Assembly (NCBI RefSeq): GCF_003226535.1
Contig: NZ_QKOB01000004.1
Coordinates: 62,001 to 126,000 of the forward strand
Reading direction: 5' to 3'
Source: Meiothermus sp. Pnk-1
GTDB lineage: Bacteria; Deinococcota; Deinococci; Deinococcales; Thermaceae
Length of the DNA stretch: 64,000 nucleotides
The notes under the pieces are model-generated. The model saw nothing but the letters and a program-made list of their open reading frames with translations, was not told where the DNA came from and did no database searches. A program made the translations under genes and the position numbers. Below are positions 22,659 to 31,905 of this stretch, in pieces (the first letter of the stretch is position 1; the number at the start of each line of letters is the position of its first letter).

Positions 22659-23465
22659 ATGCCAAACCAGCCCTTGACACCTGCAATCCACGTAGCGGTT
22701 CGCATTCTGGATGTTCTGGCCGACTCGAGCCAGCCCCTCACCCTCTCTGAGATTAGCCGACGGGCTGAAGTACCCAAAGCTTCGGTCTATCGTGCGCTTA
22801 ACTCTTTGTGTGCTGAGCGGCTGGTAGAGATGGAGAGTGGAGTGTACCGATTAGGGCCTAGAGTGCTCGAGTTCAGTGCAGCGTATTCTCGCCAGCTTGA
22901 CATAGTACAGATCTTTCAGCGGGTGGCCGTTAATATTGTGCAGGAGATTGATGAGACTGTACAGATGGCCCAACTTGAGGGCAAAGAAGTAATCTTCATC
23001 GCCAAAGCTGACTGCACCAAACTGATTCGCCCGGCCACCTTTGTAGGGCGACGGGTTCCCGCTCACGCCACTGCAGTGGGGAAGGTTCTGCTCTCGGAAT
23101 TGCCGGAATCTCGGTTCTTCCAGCTCTACGGTGAAGAGCAACTGCCTGCTCTAACGCCCTACACCATCACCTCCCGCCATGAACTTCGCAAGGAACTCTT
23201 ACGGGTACGCGAACGGGGCTATGCCGCCACCCGGCAGGAGGGGACTCGCAATCTTTGTTGTGTGAGCGCGCCAATCCGAGACGGCTCGGGGAATGCTGTG
23301 GCTGCGTTGAGTGTGTGCATGGCCACCGAGGAGCCTGAACCCGAACGGCGTGAGCAGGCCCTGCGGTATCTGTTATGGGGTGCTAAGGAGATCTCTGCCC
23401 GGCTGGGCTGGAGCGAGCCCGCCCAAAGAGTCCTTGGAACAGTCACCAGTGGAGGAAAGCTATGA
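22659..23465 (+). CDS. IclR-family transcriptional regulator
   Basis: A 268-residue regulator with an N-terminal winged helix (A-I-H-V-A-V-R-I-L-D-V-L; L-S-E-I-S-R-R-A-E-V-P-K-A-S-V-Y) and the C-terminal effector domain (G-R-R-V-P-A-H-A-T-A-V-G-K-V-L-L-S). IclR proteins sense small carbon-source ligands and control adjacent operons. AAAAGG precedes the ATG. Its stop overlaps the start of the binding-protein gene (ATGA), so it is the first gene of the catabolic operon and probably controls it. Confidence 0.9.
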   Translation: MPNQPLTPAIHVAVRILDVLADSSQPLTLSEISRRAEVPKASVYRALNSLCAERLVEMESGVYRLGPRVLEFSAAYSRQLDIVQIFQRVAVNIVQEIDETVQMAQLEGKEVIFIAKADCTKLIRPATFVGRRVPAHATAVGKVLLSELPESRFFQLYGEEQLPALTPYTITSRHELRKELLRVRERGYAATRQEGTRNLCCVSAPIRDGSGNAVAALSVCMATEEPEPERREQALRYLLWGAKEISARLGWSEPAQRVLGTVTSGGKL

Positions 23466-24496
23466 AGAGAGCTATACAGAAAGCCCTAGGGGTATTGGCC
23501 ACAGTGGTGGCAATTGCGACGCTGGCCCAAGCCCAGAGCACTTCGGCCTACTGTGCCTCAGGAAAGCCCGTGAAGCTTGCCGGGATTACCTGGGAAAGCG
23601 GCCAGTTTACCACCGAGGTAGTGCGCTACATCCTCGAAAAGGGCTATGGTTGCAAGACCGAGGTAGTGCCGGGCAGTACGGCGGTGACTGAGACGGCGTT
23701 GGTCGCGGGCGACATTCAGATTTGGGGCGAGCAGTGGGAGGGAGTCAGCGCGATCGTCAACAAGGGAATCGCCGAGGGCAAGGTACGCCTGGTGGGGGAT
23801 ATTCTCGATGGCGGTACGGTGGAAGGCTGGTACGTGCCTGCTTATGTGGTCAAAGGCGACCCTAAGCGTAACATCAAGCCAATGGCCCCTGACTTAAAGA
23901 GCGTGACAGATCTGATCAAGTACAAATCCCTCTTCAAGGACGATGAGCGCCCTAACATGGGCCGTTTCTACAACTGTCCGGTGGGTTGGGCCTGTGAAAA
24001 GACCAACAACCAGAAACTCGTCGCCTACGGTCTGGATAAGGATTTTGTCAACTTTAAGCCAGGCAACGGTGCAGGTCTCGACGCTGCCATAGCGGGTGCT
24101 TATGAGAAGGGTCAACCCATCCTTTTCTATTACTGGGCCCCTACTGGCTTCATGGCACGCTATGACTTTGTTCGCCTTGAAGAGCCAAAATACAATGAGG
24201 CCTGCTATAAGACCCTTATCGATGAGAAAAATCCCAAGCCCTGCGGCTCTGCCACCCCATCTACCAACCTCAGGTTTGGAGTCTCCAACACTCTGCCCGC
24301 GAACGACGCGATCAATGCGCTGCTCACGAAGGTGCAGTTCCCGTTAGCTTTCTTCAACAAGGTGATCTCCGAGATCAGCGACGCTAAAAAGCCGGTTGCT
24401 CAAGTAGCCAGAGAGTTTCTGGTAGAGCAGCAGGCTATGTGGACCAAGTGGGTTCCGGCAGATGTGGCAGCCAAGGTGCAGGCTAGCCTGAAATAG
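23462..24496 (+). CDS. proX: Glycine betaine/quaternary-amine ABC binding protein
   Basis: A 344-residue ProX/OpuAC-type periplasmic protein. A signal peptide covers residues 1-24 (A-T-L-A-Q-A-Q). The family pattern G-I-T-W-E-S-G-Q, then I-W-G-E-Q-W-E-G and V-E-G-W-Y-V-P-A-Y supplies tryptophans that can cage a quaternary ammonium group. The ligand could be betaine, carnitine, choline or a related amine; the downstream enzymes indicate use as nutrient rather than osmoprotectant. ATG overlaps the regulator stop. Confidence 0.85.
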   Translation: MKRAIQKALGVLATVVAIATLAQAQSTSAYCASGKPVKLAGITWESGQFTTEVVRYILEKGYGCKTEVVPGSTAVTETALVAGDIQIWGEQWEGVSAIVNKGIAEGKVRLVGDILDGGTVEGWYVPAYVVKGDPKRNIKPMAPDLKSVTDLIKYKSLFKDDERPNMGRFYNCPVGWACEKTNNQKLVAYGLDKDFVNFKPGNGAGLDAAIAGAYEKGQPILFYYWAPTGFMARYDFVRLEEPKYNEACYKTLIDEKNPKPCGSATPSTNLRFGVSNTLPANDAINALLTKVQFPLAFFNKVISEISDAKKPVAQVAREFLVEQQAMWTKWVPADVAAKVQASLK

Positions 24497-24547
24497 CAAC
24501 GCTAACCGCGGGTAGCCGATAGCCCTGGCTACCCGCAAAAGGTGAAC

Positions 24548-25453
24548 ATGTTCATCAACATCAGTTTTGCCCCGGTGGAGGCAGCCTTTCGCGAGTTCGT
24601 CCGGAGCTATGGCTTCATCTTCGATGCCATCAAGCACGTTCTGTTGCAAGGGTTCTTGGTGCCGCTAGAGAACCTTCTGCGCAGCGCGCCGCCCTGGCTG
24701 GTATTGCTGGTGGTGGGCCTGATCGCTTTCCACGCTACCCGCCGTTGGCTGCCCAGCCTCGCATTCGTGCTGTGCTTGTATTTAGTGGGTTGCTTCGGGT
24801 TATGGGACAAACTGATGTCGACCACAGCCTTGATGCTGGTATCGACAGCCATGTGCGTGGTGATAGGGATCCCGATAGGAATCCTGGTTGCGCGCAGCAA
24901 TGGGTTGCGGGCGGTTACATTGCCGATACTCGACGTGATGCAGACTATGCCCAGCTTCGTCTATCTAATCCCCATGATCTTCCTTTGGGGCGTGGGTCAG
25001 GTCTCGGCTATTTTCGCCATTGTGGTCTATGCCCTGCCGCCCCTGATCCGACTCACTGACCTGGGGATACGGCAGGTCGATCGCGAGGTGGTAGAGGCCG
25101 CCACCTCTTTTGGGACTACTCCGCTGCAGCTATTGCTCAACGTACAACTGCCGCTAGCTCGACCCAGCATTATGGCTGGCATCAACCAGACTGTGATGAT
25201 GGCGCTGGCTATGGTGGTCTTGGCCACCTTGATTGGAGCGCGGGGCCTGGGCGAGACGGTCAACCAAGGAATCGCCAATCTCGAGATCGGCACCGGGTTG
25301 CAAGGAGGAGTAGCGATCGTATTGTTGGCGATCGTTATCGACCGTATCACCCAAGCCTACGGGATGGACGCCCGGCAGCGCCGCCGCCTGCTGTACCGGG
25401 GTGGGGGCCTACCCAGCCTGGTCCGGCGCGCCAAGCCTGGGGAAGAAGCATGA
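24548..25453 (+). CDS. proW: Glycine betaine-type ABC permease
   Basis: A 301-residue ProW/OpuAB permease with about six to seven hydrophobic helices. The EAA-type coupling loop is D-R-E-V-V-E-A-A-T-S-F-G-T-T, which docks on the ATPase. AAAAGGTG fits ATG 24548 better than GTG 24542. The reading frame ends four bases into the ATPase gene (ATGA), so the pair is coupled. Confidence 0.85.
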   Translation: MFINISFAPVEAAFREFVRSYGFIFDAIKHVLLQGFLVPLENLLRSAPPWLVLLVVGLIAFHATRRWLPSLAFVLCLYLVGCFGLWDKLMSTTALMLVSTAMCVVIGIPIGILVARSNGLRAVTLPILDVMQTMPSFVYLIPMIFLWGVGQVSAIFAIVVYALPPLIRLTDLGIRQVDREVVEAATSFGTTPLQLLLNVQLPLARPSIMAGINQTVMMALAMVVLATLIGARGLGETVNQGIANLEIGTGLQGGVAIVLLAIVIDRITQAYGMDARQRRRLLYRGGGLPSLVRRAKPGEEA

Positions 25454-26280
25454 ACAAAGTCGAGGTCAAAGGCGTTTACAAGATCTTCGGAGCGCGGGAG
25501 AAGGAAGCGCTACGACTAGCCCAGCAGGGCTTAAGCAAGGAGGAGGTACTCCGGCGCACCGGGTGCACGGTAGGTCTTCAGAATGTGACCCTCTCCATTC
25601 CTGCGGGGCAGATCTTCGTGATTATGGGGCTTTCGGGATCAGGGAAGTCCACCCTGGTACGGCACTTCAATGGGCTGATTCGCCCCAGTGCAGGTGAGAT
25701 TCTCATTGACGGGCAGGACATAACCAAACTCAACGCCCGGGGTTTGCAGGAGTTGCGACGGCACAAGGTCAGCATGGTCTTCCAGGGCTTCGGTCTACTG
25801 CCGCACAAGACTGCTCTGGAAAATGCCGCCTTCGCCCTCATCACCCGTGGCGAGAAGCGGGAGACTGCCCTGGCTGTGGGGTGGGAATGGCTTGAGCGAG
25901 TAGGCCTCGCAGGCTATGAACAAAAGTACCCCGACGAACTCTCGGGGGGGATGCGCCAACGGGTGGGGCTGGCCCGTGCTCTTGCCGCCAACACTGACAT
26001 TGTGCTCATGGATGAGGCCTTCAGCGCACTGGATCCCCTTATCCGCAGCGATATGCAAGAGCAGCTATTGCAGCTACAAAAAGACCTGCACAAAACCATA
26101 ATTTTTATCACCCACGACCTTGACGAAGCTTTGCGCCTTGGCAACCGCATCGCCATTCTCTACCATGGCCAGCTCGTGCAGGTGGGGAGTCCACAGGAGA
26201 TTCTCATGAGCCCGGCCAACGACTATGTACGCCGCTTCGTAGAGAAGCGAGCTATCAACCTTGCGGCCACACCGCCCTAG
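25450..26280 (+). CDS. proV: Glycine betaine-type ABC ATPase
   Basis: A 276-residue ProV-like ATPase. It has the family's characteristic N-terminal insert (A-L-R-L-A-Q-Q-G-L-S-K-E-E-V), Walker A G-L-S-G-S-G-K-S-T, signature L-S-G-G-M-R-Q-R-V-G, Walker B I-V-L-M-D-E-A-F-S-A-L-D and switch His in F-I-T-H-D-L-D-E-A. It ends without the CBS domains of osmoregulated ProV/OpuA proteins, which supports a nutrient-uptake role. The ATG overlaps the permease gene. Confidence 0.9.
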   Translation: MNKVEVKGVYKIFGAREKEALRLAQQGLSKEEVLRRTGCTVGLQNVTLSIPAGQIFVIMGLSGSGKSTLVRHFNGLIRPSAGEILIDGQDITKLNARGLQELRRHKVSMVFQGFGLLPHKTALENAAFALITRGEKRETALAVGWEWLERVGLAGYEQKYPDELSGGMRQRVGLARALAANTDIVLMDEAFSALDPLIRSDMQEQLLQLQKDLHKTIIFITHDLDEALRLGNRIAILYHGQLVQVGSPQEILMSPANDYVRRFVEKRAINLAATPP

Positions 26281-26382
26281 AAGATCTGACTTAAAGATCT
26301 GAAAAAATCTTGTCGCCAACTTGGAACGATGTTTTACCGGTGAACCACTGTTATAGCAGCGAGTACTCAGGAGGAAGCCAAC

Positions 26383-27876
26383 ATGAGTGTAGTAATGCAG
26401 ACCAACTGGCGCAGCCTGGCACAAAGTCTCCAGCCGCGCAACCAGGCCTTTATCGGCGGGAAATTCGTGGATGCCTTATCGGGCAGAACCTTTCCTACCT
26501 ATAACCCGGCTACCGGCCAGCTCATCACTCAAATAGCCGCCTGTGATGCGGCAGATGTTGACAAAGCGGTTCAGGTTGCCCGAAGAGCTTTCGATTCGGG
26601 GATCTGGCGTGATCTCAAACCGACCGAGCGCAAGGCTATCTTGCTGCGCTGGTCCCAGCTCATCCGCGAACACCTGGAGGAACTCGCCCTGCTGGAAACC
26701 CTAGATACCGGCAAGCCTATTAAAGAAAGCGTCAGTGTGGATGTTCCCTCATGTGCCAGTGCCATCCAATGGTACGCCGAGTGTATCGACAAGCTTTACG
26801 ACGAGGTGGCTCCCAATGGTCCCAGCAGCTTGGTGCTGGTCACCCGCGAGCCCATAGGAGTGGTGGCGGCGGTGGTGCCATGGAACTACCCGCTCATTAT
26901 TAGCAGCTGGAAGATTGGCCCGGCGCTGGCAGCAGGTAACTCGCTCATCCTCAAACCTGCCGAGCAGTCCACGCTCTCCGCGCTCAAGCTAGCCGAGCTG
27001 GCGCAGCAGGCTGGCATCCCCGATGGGGTCTTTAACGTCGTACCTGGTCTGGGCCCCGAGGCGGGACAGGCTATTGGTCTGCACCCTGACATCGACGCGG
27101 TACTTTTTACCGGCTCTACTGAGGTTGGCAGGAAATTCCTGGAATATAGCGCTCGCTCCAACCTCAAGCGGGTAGGACTCGAGCTGGGGGGCAAGAGCCC
27201 GCACATCGTCACCAAGGATGCAGACCTCGAGAAGGCCGCTATGTATGTGGCCTATGCCATCTGGTACAACATGGGCCAGACCTGTAACGCAGGTTCGCGG
27301 CTTATCGTCCATCGCAGCATCAAGGACCAGCTCTTTGAGCTGATGCGGCCATGGGCCAGGCGTCTTTACCCTGGTGATCCTCTCGAGCCCACTACCGAAC
27401 TCGGCGCTCTAATCAGCGCTGAACACTGTGACCGGGTGAAGTACTATATCGAACTCGGGCAGCAGGAAGGGGCCAGAGTTGCTTTCGGGGGTAGGCAGAT
27501 CCTTCAAGAAACCGGGGGCTGGTTTCTCGAGCCCACTGTGCTCGAGAACGTGCATAACGACATGCGAGTAGCAAGAGAGGAGATCTTCGGGCCAGTACTG
27601 GTAGCCATTGAATACGACGAGTTAGAGGAGGCCGTTGCTATCGCCAATGATTCCGAGTACGGTCTGGCTGCGGCTGTTTGGTGCCGCGACATCACCCAGG
27701 CCCACCTGGTCGCCCGTCAATTGCGGGCCGGCACTGTCTGGATCAACGCATTCGACCACACCTCCATCAATGCCCCCTTTGGTGGCTACAAACAGTCCGG
27801 CCATGGGCGCGACAAGAGTCTACACGCTTTCGACAAGGTGACCGAGCTCAAAACCACCTGGGTGGAGCTGCACTGA
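26383..27876 (+). CDS. Aldehyde dehydrogenase, PuuC-like
   Basis: A 497-residue NAD(P)-dependent aldehyde dehydrogenase. V-P-W-N-Y-P-L-I-I binds the cofactor, F-T-G-S-T-E-V-G is the Rossmann loop, L-E-L-G-G-K-S-P carries the catalytic Glu, and G-Q-T-C-N-A-G-S-R carries the catalytic Cys. The end P-F-G-G-Y-K-Q-S-G-H-G-R-D-K-S-L-H resembles gamma-glutamyl-aminobutyraldehyde and betaine-aldehyde dehydrogenases. With the amine transporter upstream, it probably oxidises an amino- or trimethylamino-aldehyde. GGAGG precedes ATG 26383. A ~200-base spacer without features follows. Confidence 0.9.
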   Translation: MSVVMQTNWRSLAQSLQPRNQAFIGGKFVDALSGRTFPTYNPATGQLITQIAACDAADVDKAVQVARRAFDSGIWRDLKPTERKAILLRWSQLIREHLEELALLETLDTGKPIKESVSVDVPSCASAIQWYAECIDKLYDEVAPNGPSSLVLVTREPIGVVAAVVPWNYPLIISSWKIGPALAAGNSLILKPAEQSTLSALKLAELAQQAGIPDGVFNVVPGLGPEAGQAIGLHPDIDAVLFTGSTEVGRKFLEYSARSNLKRVGLELGGKSPHIVTKDADLEKAAMYVAYAIWYNMGQTCNAGSRLIVHRSIKDQLFELMRPWARRLYPGDPLEPTTELGALISAEHCDRVKYYIELGQQEGARVAFGGRQILQETGGWFLEPTVLENVHNDMRVAREEIFGPVLVAIEYDELEEAVAIANDSEYGLAAAVWCRDITQAHLVARQLRAGTVWINAFDHTSINAPFGGYKQSGHGRDKSLHAFDKVTELKTTWVELH

Positions 27877-28081
27877 GAAGCGAGGGCCAGAAGGCGCACT
27901 CCATGACGATGGGACTTGAGAGTGGTGAACAACCCCACCAGAGCAGCGATGGTAAGTAGCAAGCGACGCTGGATGCCAGAAGTGAGGGGCTAGATCAAAC
28001 AAAAAGTTCGCATCTTCTGGGATCTATTCAAGCTAAGTGCAGACTATGTTTGGTTTGCCGGTTGCTAGGAGATTTTGAGTG

Positions 28082-29230
28082 ATGACTGCGTACGAACTGG
28101 GAAGAGTACCGCGCATCTTGGTAGGCGGTGAGATGGTCAAGGGGTTGGGTACTTTAGTCAGAGGGCTGAGCGGTAAAAGTGTTGCCTTCGTGGTAGATGG
28201 AGCCGTGGCCAGGGGGGGGTACCTCGAGCACCTCCAGCGGGCTCTGGGCGGCATCCCCTCAGCCACCTATCTGGTACCGCCCGGCGAGCCTACCGTAAAA
28301 GTAGTCAACGAAGCAGCCACAATGGCCCGTGGTCTTACGGAGCCCGTAGTAATCGGGGTGGGGGGAGGTTCCACGCTTGATACGGCCAAGCAGGTTGGGG
28401 GAGTGATTGCTGCCCATTACCCTATCGAGCACTACCTGCTCTGCGCCAACCCCTGGGGCGGGCACAGACCGATCATCGCGATCCCTACTACCGCCGGTAC
28501 CGGTTCCGAGGTAACCCGTACCTGCATCGTCAGTGATGCCGAGGGACGCAAGATGTGGACCTGGGGCGATGAACTTCTGCCCGACGTGGTGATTCTAGAC
28601 CCGGCGGTCAGCGCTACCATGCCTGCTTGGGTCACCGCCTCGACGGGGCTAGACGCTTTGGTGCACGCCCTCGAGGCCGCCACTGGACAGCGAAGAAATC
28701 CTATCTCGAAAGGCATCGCGCTTCATGCGATCCGGCTGGTGATCAGGTATCTCCCCACTGCGGTGCGTGAACCCGGAAACTTGGTAGCCCGCCAGGGTAT
28801 GCAGGAAGCTGCACTTTTAGCAGGCATGGCTATTGATAACTGTGGCACGGGCATCGCTCACAACATCGGTCATGCGCTCGGAACGCTCTATCACATCCCC
28901 CATGGCATCGCCGTCACCGTGGCGCTCGAGGCCGCTCTGCCCTGGAACCTTCAGGGCAATGCAGCAGTCTACACAGAGGTTGCTGGGTGCTTCGGGGTGA
29001 GGCCGGAAGACCTCCCTCGGGCCTTCCAAGGGCTGCTCGAGGCCAGCGGCTTCGCGACAGCACTCCAAGGGATACAAGTTGAGGCTATGAACGCCGATGA
29101 CCTCGCCACCGCCATGCAGGCTCCTGAGAACCAGCCCATGCTCAAGAACAACGTGCAGGTAGCCGATCAGGTTGCGATACTGCAACTGGCGGAGAGAACT
29201 GTCAAAGTTTGGCAATCCCACCGGGGCTAA
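28082..29230 (+). CDS. Iron-containing alcohol dehydrogenase
   Basis: A 382-residue group III alcohol dehydrogenase. G-V-G-G-G-S-T-L-D-T-A-K binds the cofactor and P-T-T-A-G-T-G-S-E-V-T is the family signature. Metal ligands fall in S-T-G-L-D-A-L-V-H-A-L-E and in H-N-I-G-H-A-L-G...P-H-G. It should interconvert an alcohol and aldehyde or ketone with NAD. AGGAG lies before both GTG 28079 and ATG 28082; either may be the start. It ends three bases before the next ATG. Confidence 0.9.
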   Translation: MTAYELGRVPRILVGGEMVKGLGTLVRGLSGKSVAFVVDGAVARGGYLEHLQRALGGIPSATYLVPPGEPTVKVVNEAATMARGLTEPVVIGVGGGSTLDTAKQVGGVIAAHYPIEHYLLCANPWGGHRPIIAIPTTAGTGSEVTRTCIVSDAEGRKMWTWGDELLPDVVILDPAVSATMPAWVTASTGLDALVHALEAATGQRRNPISKGIALHAIRLVIRYLPTAVREPGNLVARQGMQEAALLAGMAIDNCGTGIAHNIGHALGTLYHIPHGIAVTVALEAALPWNLQGNAAVYTEVAGCFGVRPEDLPRAFQGLLEASGFATALQGIQVEAMNADDLATAMQAPENQPMLKNNVQVADQVAILQLAERTVKVWQSHRG

Positions 29231-29232
29231 TC

Positions 29233-30357
29233 ATGGCCATCATCCGCATCGAGATCACCCACCATCAGCTCCCACTAAACCCGCCCTTCCCGGCCTCCTG
29301 GGACCCTCAGCCACGCACCAAGTTTCCGGTCACCCTGATTCGAGTTTTTGACGATTCAGGACACGTGGGGATCGGTTCTGGGGACGCCATGTATGGCTTT
29401 GCCGATTATCAGCGCTACTTTATCGGCCAAGACCCGTTAGACCTGGAGCGTCACCACGCAGTGCTCTCCAATATCGACTTTCATGCCGGGAGGCCCTGGC
29501 CAATGGACGTAGCCCTTTGGGATCTGGCTGGCAAGATCCGCGGCGAGCCGGTGTGGAAGATGGTGGGTGGGAGCTCCAATCGCATCCGCGCCTACGCCAG
29601 TAGTGGGGTGCACCGTCCGGTGGGCGAGATGGTGAAGCTGGCCAAACAGGTGCTCGAGCGGGGCTTTCCCGCTTTCAAGGTGCGATTCGGGCGGGAAAGC
29701 CTGGCAGAGGATCTGGCCGTAGTGGCCGCCATCCGCGACGCGGTGGGAAGCGATCTGGAAATCATGGTGGACTGCAACCAAGGCTGGCGGATGCCCTGGG
29801 ATACCCAGTCGCCATGGAACCTGGAGAAGGCCCTGTATGTAGCGGAAAAACTTCAGGACGAGCGAGTTTATTGGATGGAAGAACCCCTCCACCGCGGCGA
29901 CTACACAGGCTACAGTGAGCTTAGGAGGCGGGTTTCGATCCGTATCGCGGGGGGCGAAATGACCCGCGAGCCTTACGAGTTTCGTGAACTGCTAGAGCGC
30001 GACTGCCTCGACGTGTTCCAACCGGACGCAGTGTGCACGCTGGGTATCAGCGGGCTACGCAGTCTGGCCTATGCGGTGCATGCCGCTGGAAAAATCTTCA
30101 CCCCTCACACCTGGGGCAATGGCATCGGATTGATGGCCAACCTGCACCTCACCGCAGGAACCGTGGGAGCACCTTTCATCGAGTTTCCCTATGACCCACC
30201 GGAGTGGAGTCTAGAGCGGCGCGATTACCCGCTCCAACATGTTATCGATGTGGACGAAGCAGGCTGGATAACCCTGGGGGAAGCACCAGGGCTGGGGCTC
30301 GAACTCAATGAGGAGCTGTTGGCGGCGACGGTCAGCAAGCAGGCTACTTTTGCCTGA
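29233..30357 (+). CDS. Enolase-superfamily enzyme (mandelate racemase/MLE type)
   Basis: A 374-residue enzyme with the capping domain and TIM barrel of the mandelate racemase group. A Lys sits in F-K-V-R-F-G-R (second barrel strand). Metal ligands are Asp in M-V-D-C-N-Q-G-W, Glu in W-M-E-E-P-L and Glu in G-G-E-M-T. The His base is in F-T-P-H-T-W-G-N. Such enzymes abstract the alpha-proton of a carboxylate, usually dehydrating a sugar acid or racemising. The substrate is unknown. ATG 29233 directly follows the previous stop and gives the normal N-terminus. Confidence 0.85.
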   Translation: MAIIRIEITHHQLPLNPPFPASWDPQPRTKFPVTLIRVFDDSGHVGIGSGDAMYGFADYQRYFIGQDPLDLERHHAVLSNIDFHAGRPWPMDVALWDLAGKIRGEPVWKMVGGSSNRIRAYASSGVHRPVGEMVKLAKQVLERGFPAFKVRFGRESLAEDLAVVAAIRDAVGSDLEIMVDCNQGWRMPWDTQSPWNLEKALYVAEKLQDERVYWMEEPLHRGDYTGYSELRRRVSIRIAGGEMTREPYEFRELLERDCLDVFQPDAVCTLGISGLRSLAYAVHAAGKIFTPHTWGNGIGLMANLHLTAGTVGAPFIEFPYDPPEWSLERRDYPLQHVIDVDEAGWITLGEAPGLGLELNEELLAATVSKQATFA

Positions 30358-30372
30358 GAAGCGAGGAGAAGC

Positions 30373-30879
30373 ATGGATATGTACATCGGAGAATCCTTTG
30401 TTGGCAGCGGCCCCAATGCGGCCCACATCAACGTAGTGCTGGGACCAAGAAGCGGACCGGTAGGCACCGCCTGGGCCAATGCCCTGAGCAGCCCCAGCGC
30501 GGGGCACCTGCCCTACATGGTGGTGTTGCAGCCGGGGATTCCAGTTAAGCCCGCTACAGTGTTTGTCAATAAGGCTGCACTTTCGGGGGAGCGTCACGAA
30601 ATGATGACCTGGGGTCCAGCCCAAGCTGGAGTGGCTAAGGGCATCCAGGAATGCCTGCTCGAGGGAGTCCTGCCCGCCGACGCCGAGGATGGATGGTGCG
30701 TGATCGCAGCGGTCTGGGTGGATCCTAAGGCAGACCAGGCCGACGAGGTGTTCGCCAATAACTACCGAGCTGCCAAGGACGCGGTGACCAACGCCCTGGC
30801 ATTGCTACCGCGCTTGAGCGAGGTGCGCGAAGCGGTCCGCGACGTGCATAACCCCTTTTATACCCCAAAGGGCTATTAA
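30373..30879 (+). CDS. fae: Formaldehyde-activating enzyme (Fae) homologue
   Basis: A 168-residue Fae-family protein. M-Y-I-G-E-S-F-V-G-S-G-P-N opens the chain, A-A-H-I-N-V-V-L-G-P-R holds the catalytic His, and K-P-A-T-V-F-V-N-K and G-P-A-Q-A-G-V-A follow as in methylotroph Fae. Fae condenses formaldehyde with tetrahydromethanopterin. Neither that cofactor's genes nor other C1 genes are visible here, and the cofactor is not expected in this lineage, so the substrate may be another aldehyde or carrier. In this operon it could detoxify formaldehyde from N-demethylation. GAGGAGA precedes the ATG. Confidence 0.85.
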   Translation: MDMYIGESFVGSGPNAAHINVVLGPRSGPVGTAWANALSSPSAGHLPYMVVLQPGIPVKPATVFVNKAALSGERHEMMTWGPAQAGVAKGIQECLLEGVLPADAEDGWCVIAAVWVDPKADQADEVFANNYRAAKDAVTNALALLPRLSEVREAVRDVHNPFYTPKGY

Positions 30880-30904
30880 CCAACCAAGCCGCAGTGGGAG
30901 AACT

Positions 30905-31897
30905 ATGGAATACGTGCGTTTTGGCAACACCGGCCTCAAAGTTTCCAGGCTATGCCTGGGCACCATGACTTTCGGCACTCCCCAATGGCGGCCCTGGGTA
31001 CTGGATGAGGGGGCCTCAGCCCCTATCCTCAAAGCGGCCCTCGAACGGGGAATCAACTTCTTCGATATGGCGGATTTCTATTCGCTAGGCGTGGGGGAGG
31101 AGGTGGTGGGGCGCACCCTGCTTTCCCAGGTCCGCCGGGAGGAGGTGGTGCTGGCTTCCAAGGCTTACTACCCAATGGGCCCCGGTCCCAATCAACGGGG
31201 CCTCTCGCGCAAGCACCTTTTCCATGCCATTGATGCTTCCTTGAAGCGTATCGGTACCGATTATCTCGATCTTTACATCATTCATGCTTTCGACCCTGAG
31301 ACTCCCATCGAGGAAACCCTGGAAACTCTTAACGATATCGTGCGCTCGGGGCGGGTGCGCTACATCGGAGCCAGCACCATGTACGCCTGGCAATTCGCCA
31401 AGATGGTTTACACCTCGAGGCTGCATGGCTGGAGCGAGTTTGTTTCGATGCAATGCCAGCTCAACGCGGCCTACCGTGAGGAAGAGCGTGAGATGATTCC
31501 TTTCTGCATCGATCAGGGTATTGCAGTGACCCCTTTCAGCCCGCTGGCCCGGGGCCTTCTGAGCGGCGACCTTGAGAGCTTGCGCAACCGTACGGACGGC
31601 TTTACCGCCGACATGTACGGTGACGAGACTTCATACAACATTGCCAAAGCCGTGGCTCGGGTCGCTGAGGGACGTGGGGTGAAGCCGGCTCAGGTGGCCT
31701 TGAGCTGGGTAGTCAACCGCCCAGGGGTAACCTCGACCTTGTTTGCCGTTGAGAGCATTGCCCAACTCGATGAGCAGATCGCCGCTCTAGAGCTCCGGCT
31801 AACTGCTGAGGAGCTATGGGAGATCGATCGCTGGTACACCCCCTGTGATGTCATCAACGATCACCACCCCCATCGCATCCCTCGCACCCCGCGATAG
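30905..31897 (+). CDS. Aldo/keto reductase
   Basis: A 330-residue NADPH-dependent oxidoreductase of TIM-barrel type. Catalytic residues are Asp and Tyr in F-F-D-M-A-D-F-Y, Lys in V-V-L-A-S-K-A-Y, and His in D-L-Y-I-I-H-A-F-D. The length and D-L-Y-I-I-H pattern fit the YghZ/Gpr59-like group acting on small aldehydes. GGGAG precedes the ATG. It is followed eight bases later by gabD. Confidence 0.9.
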   Translation: MEYVRFGNTGLKVSRLCLGTMTFGTPQWRPWVLDEGASAPILKAALERGINFFDMADFYSLGVGEEVVGRTLLSQVRREEVVLASKAYYPMGPGPNQRGLSRKHLFHAIDASLKRIGTDYLDLYIIHAFDPETPIEETLETLNDIVRSGRVRYIGASTMYAWQFAKMVYTSRLHGWSEFVSMQCQLNAAYREEEREMIPFCIDQGIAVTPFSPLARGLLSGDLESLRNRTDGFTADMYGDETSYNIAKAVARVAEGRGVKPAQVALSWVVNRPGVTSTLFAVESIAQLDEQIAALELRLTAEELWEIDRWYTPCDVINDHHPHRIPRTPR

Positions 31898-31905
31898 GAG
31901 AAAAA

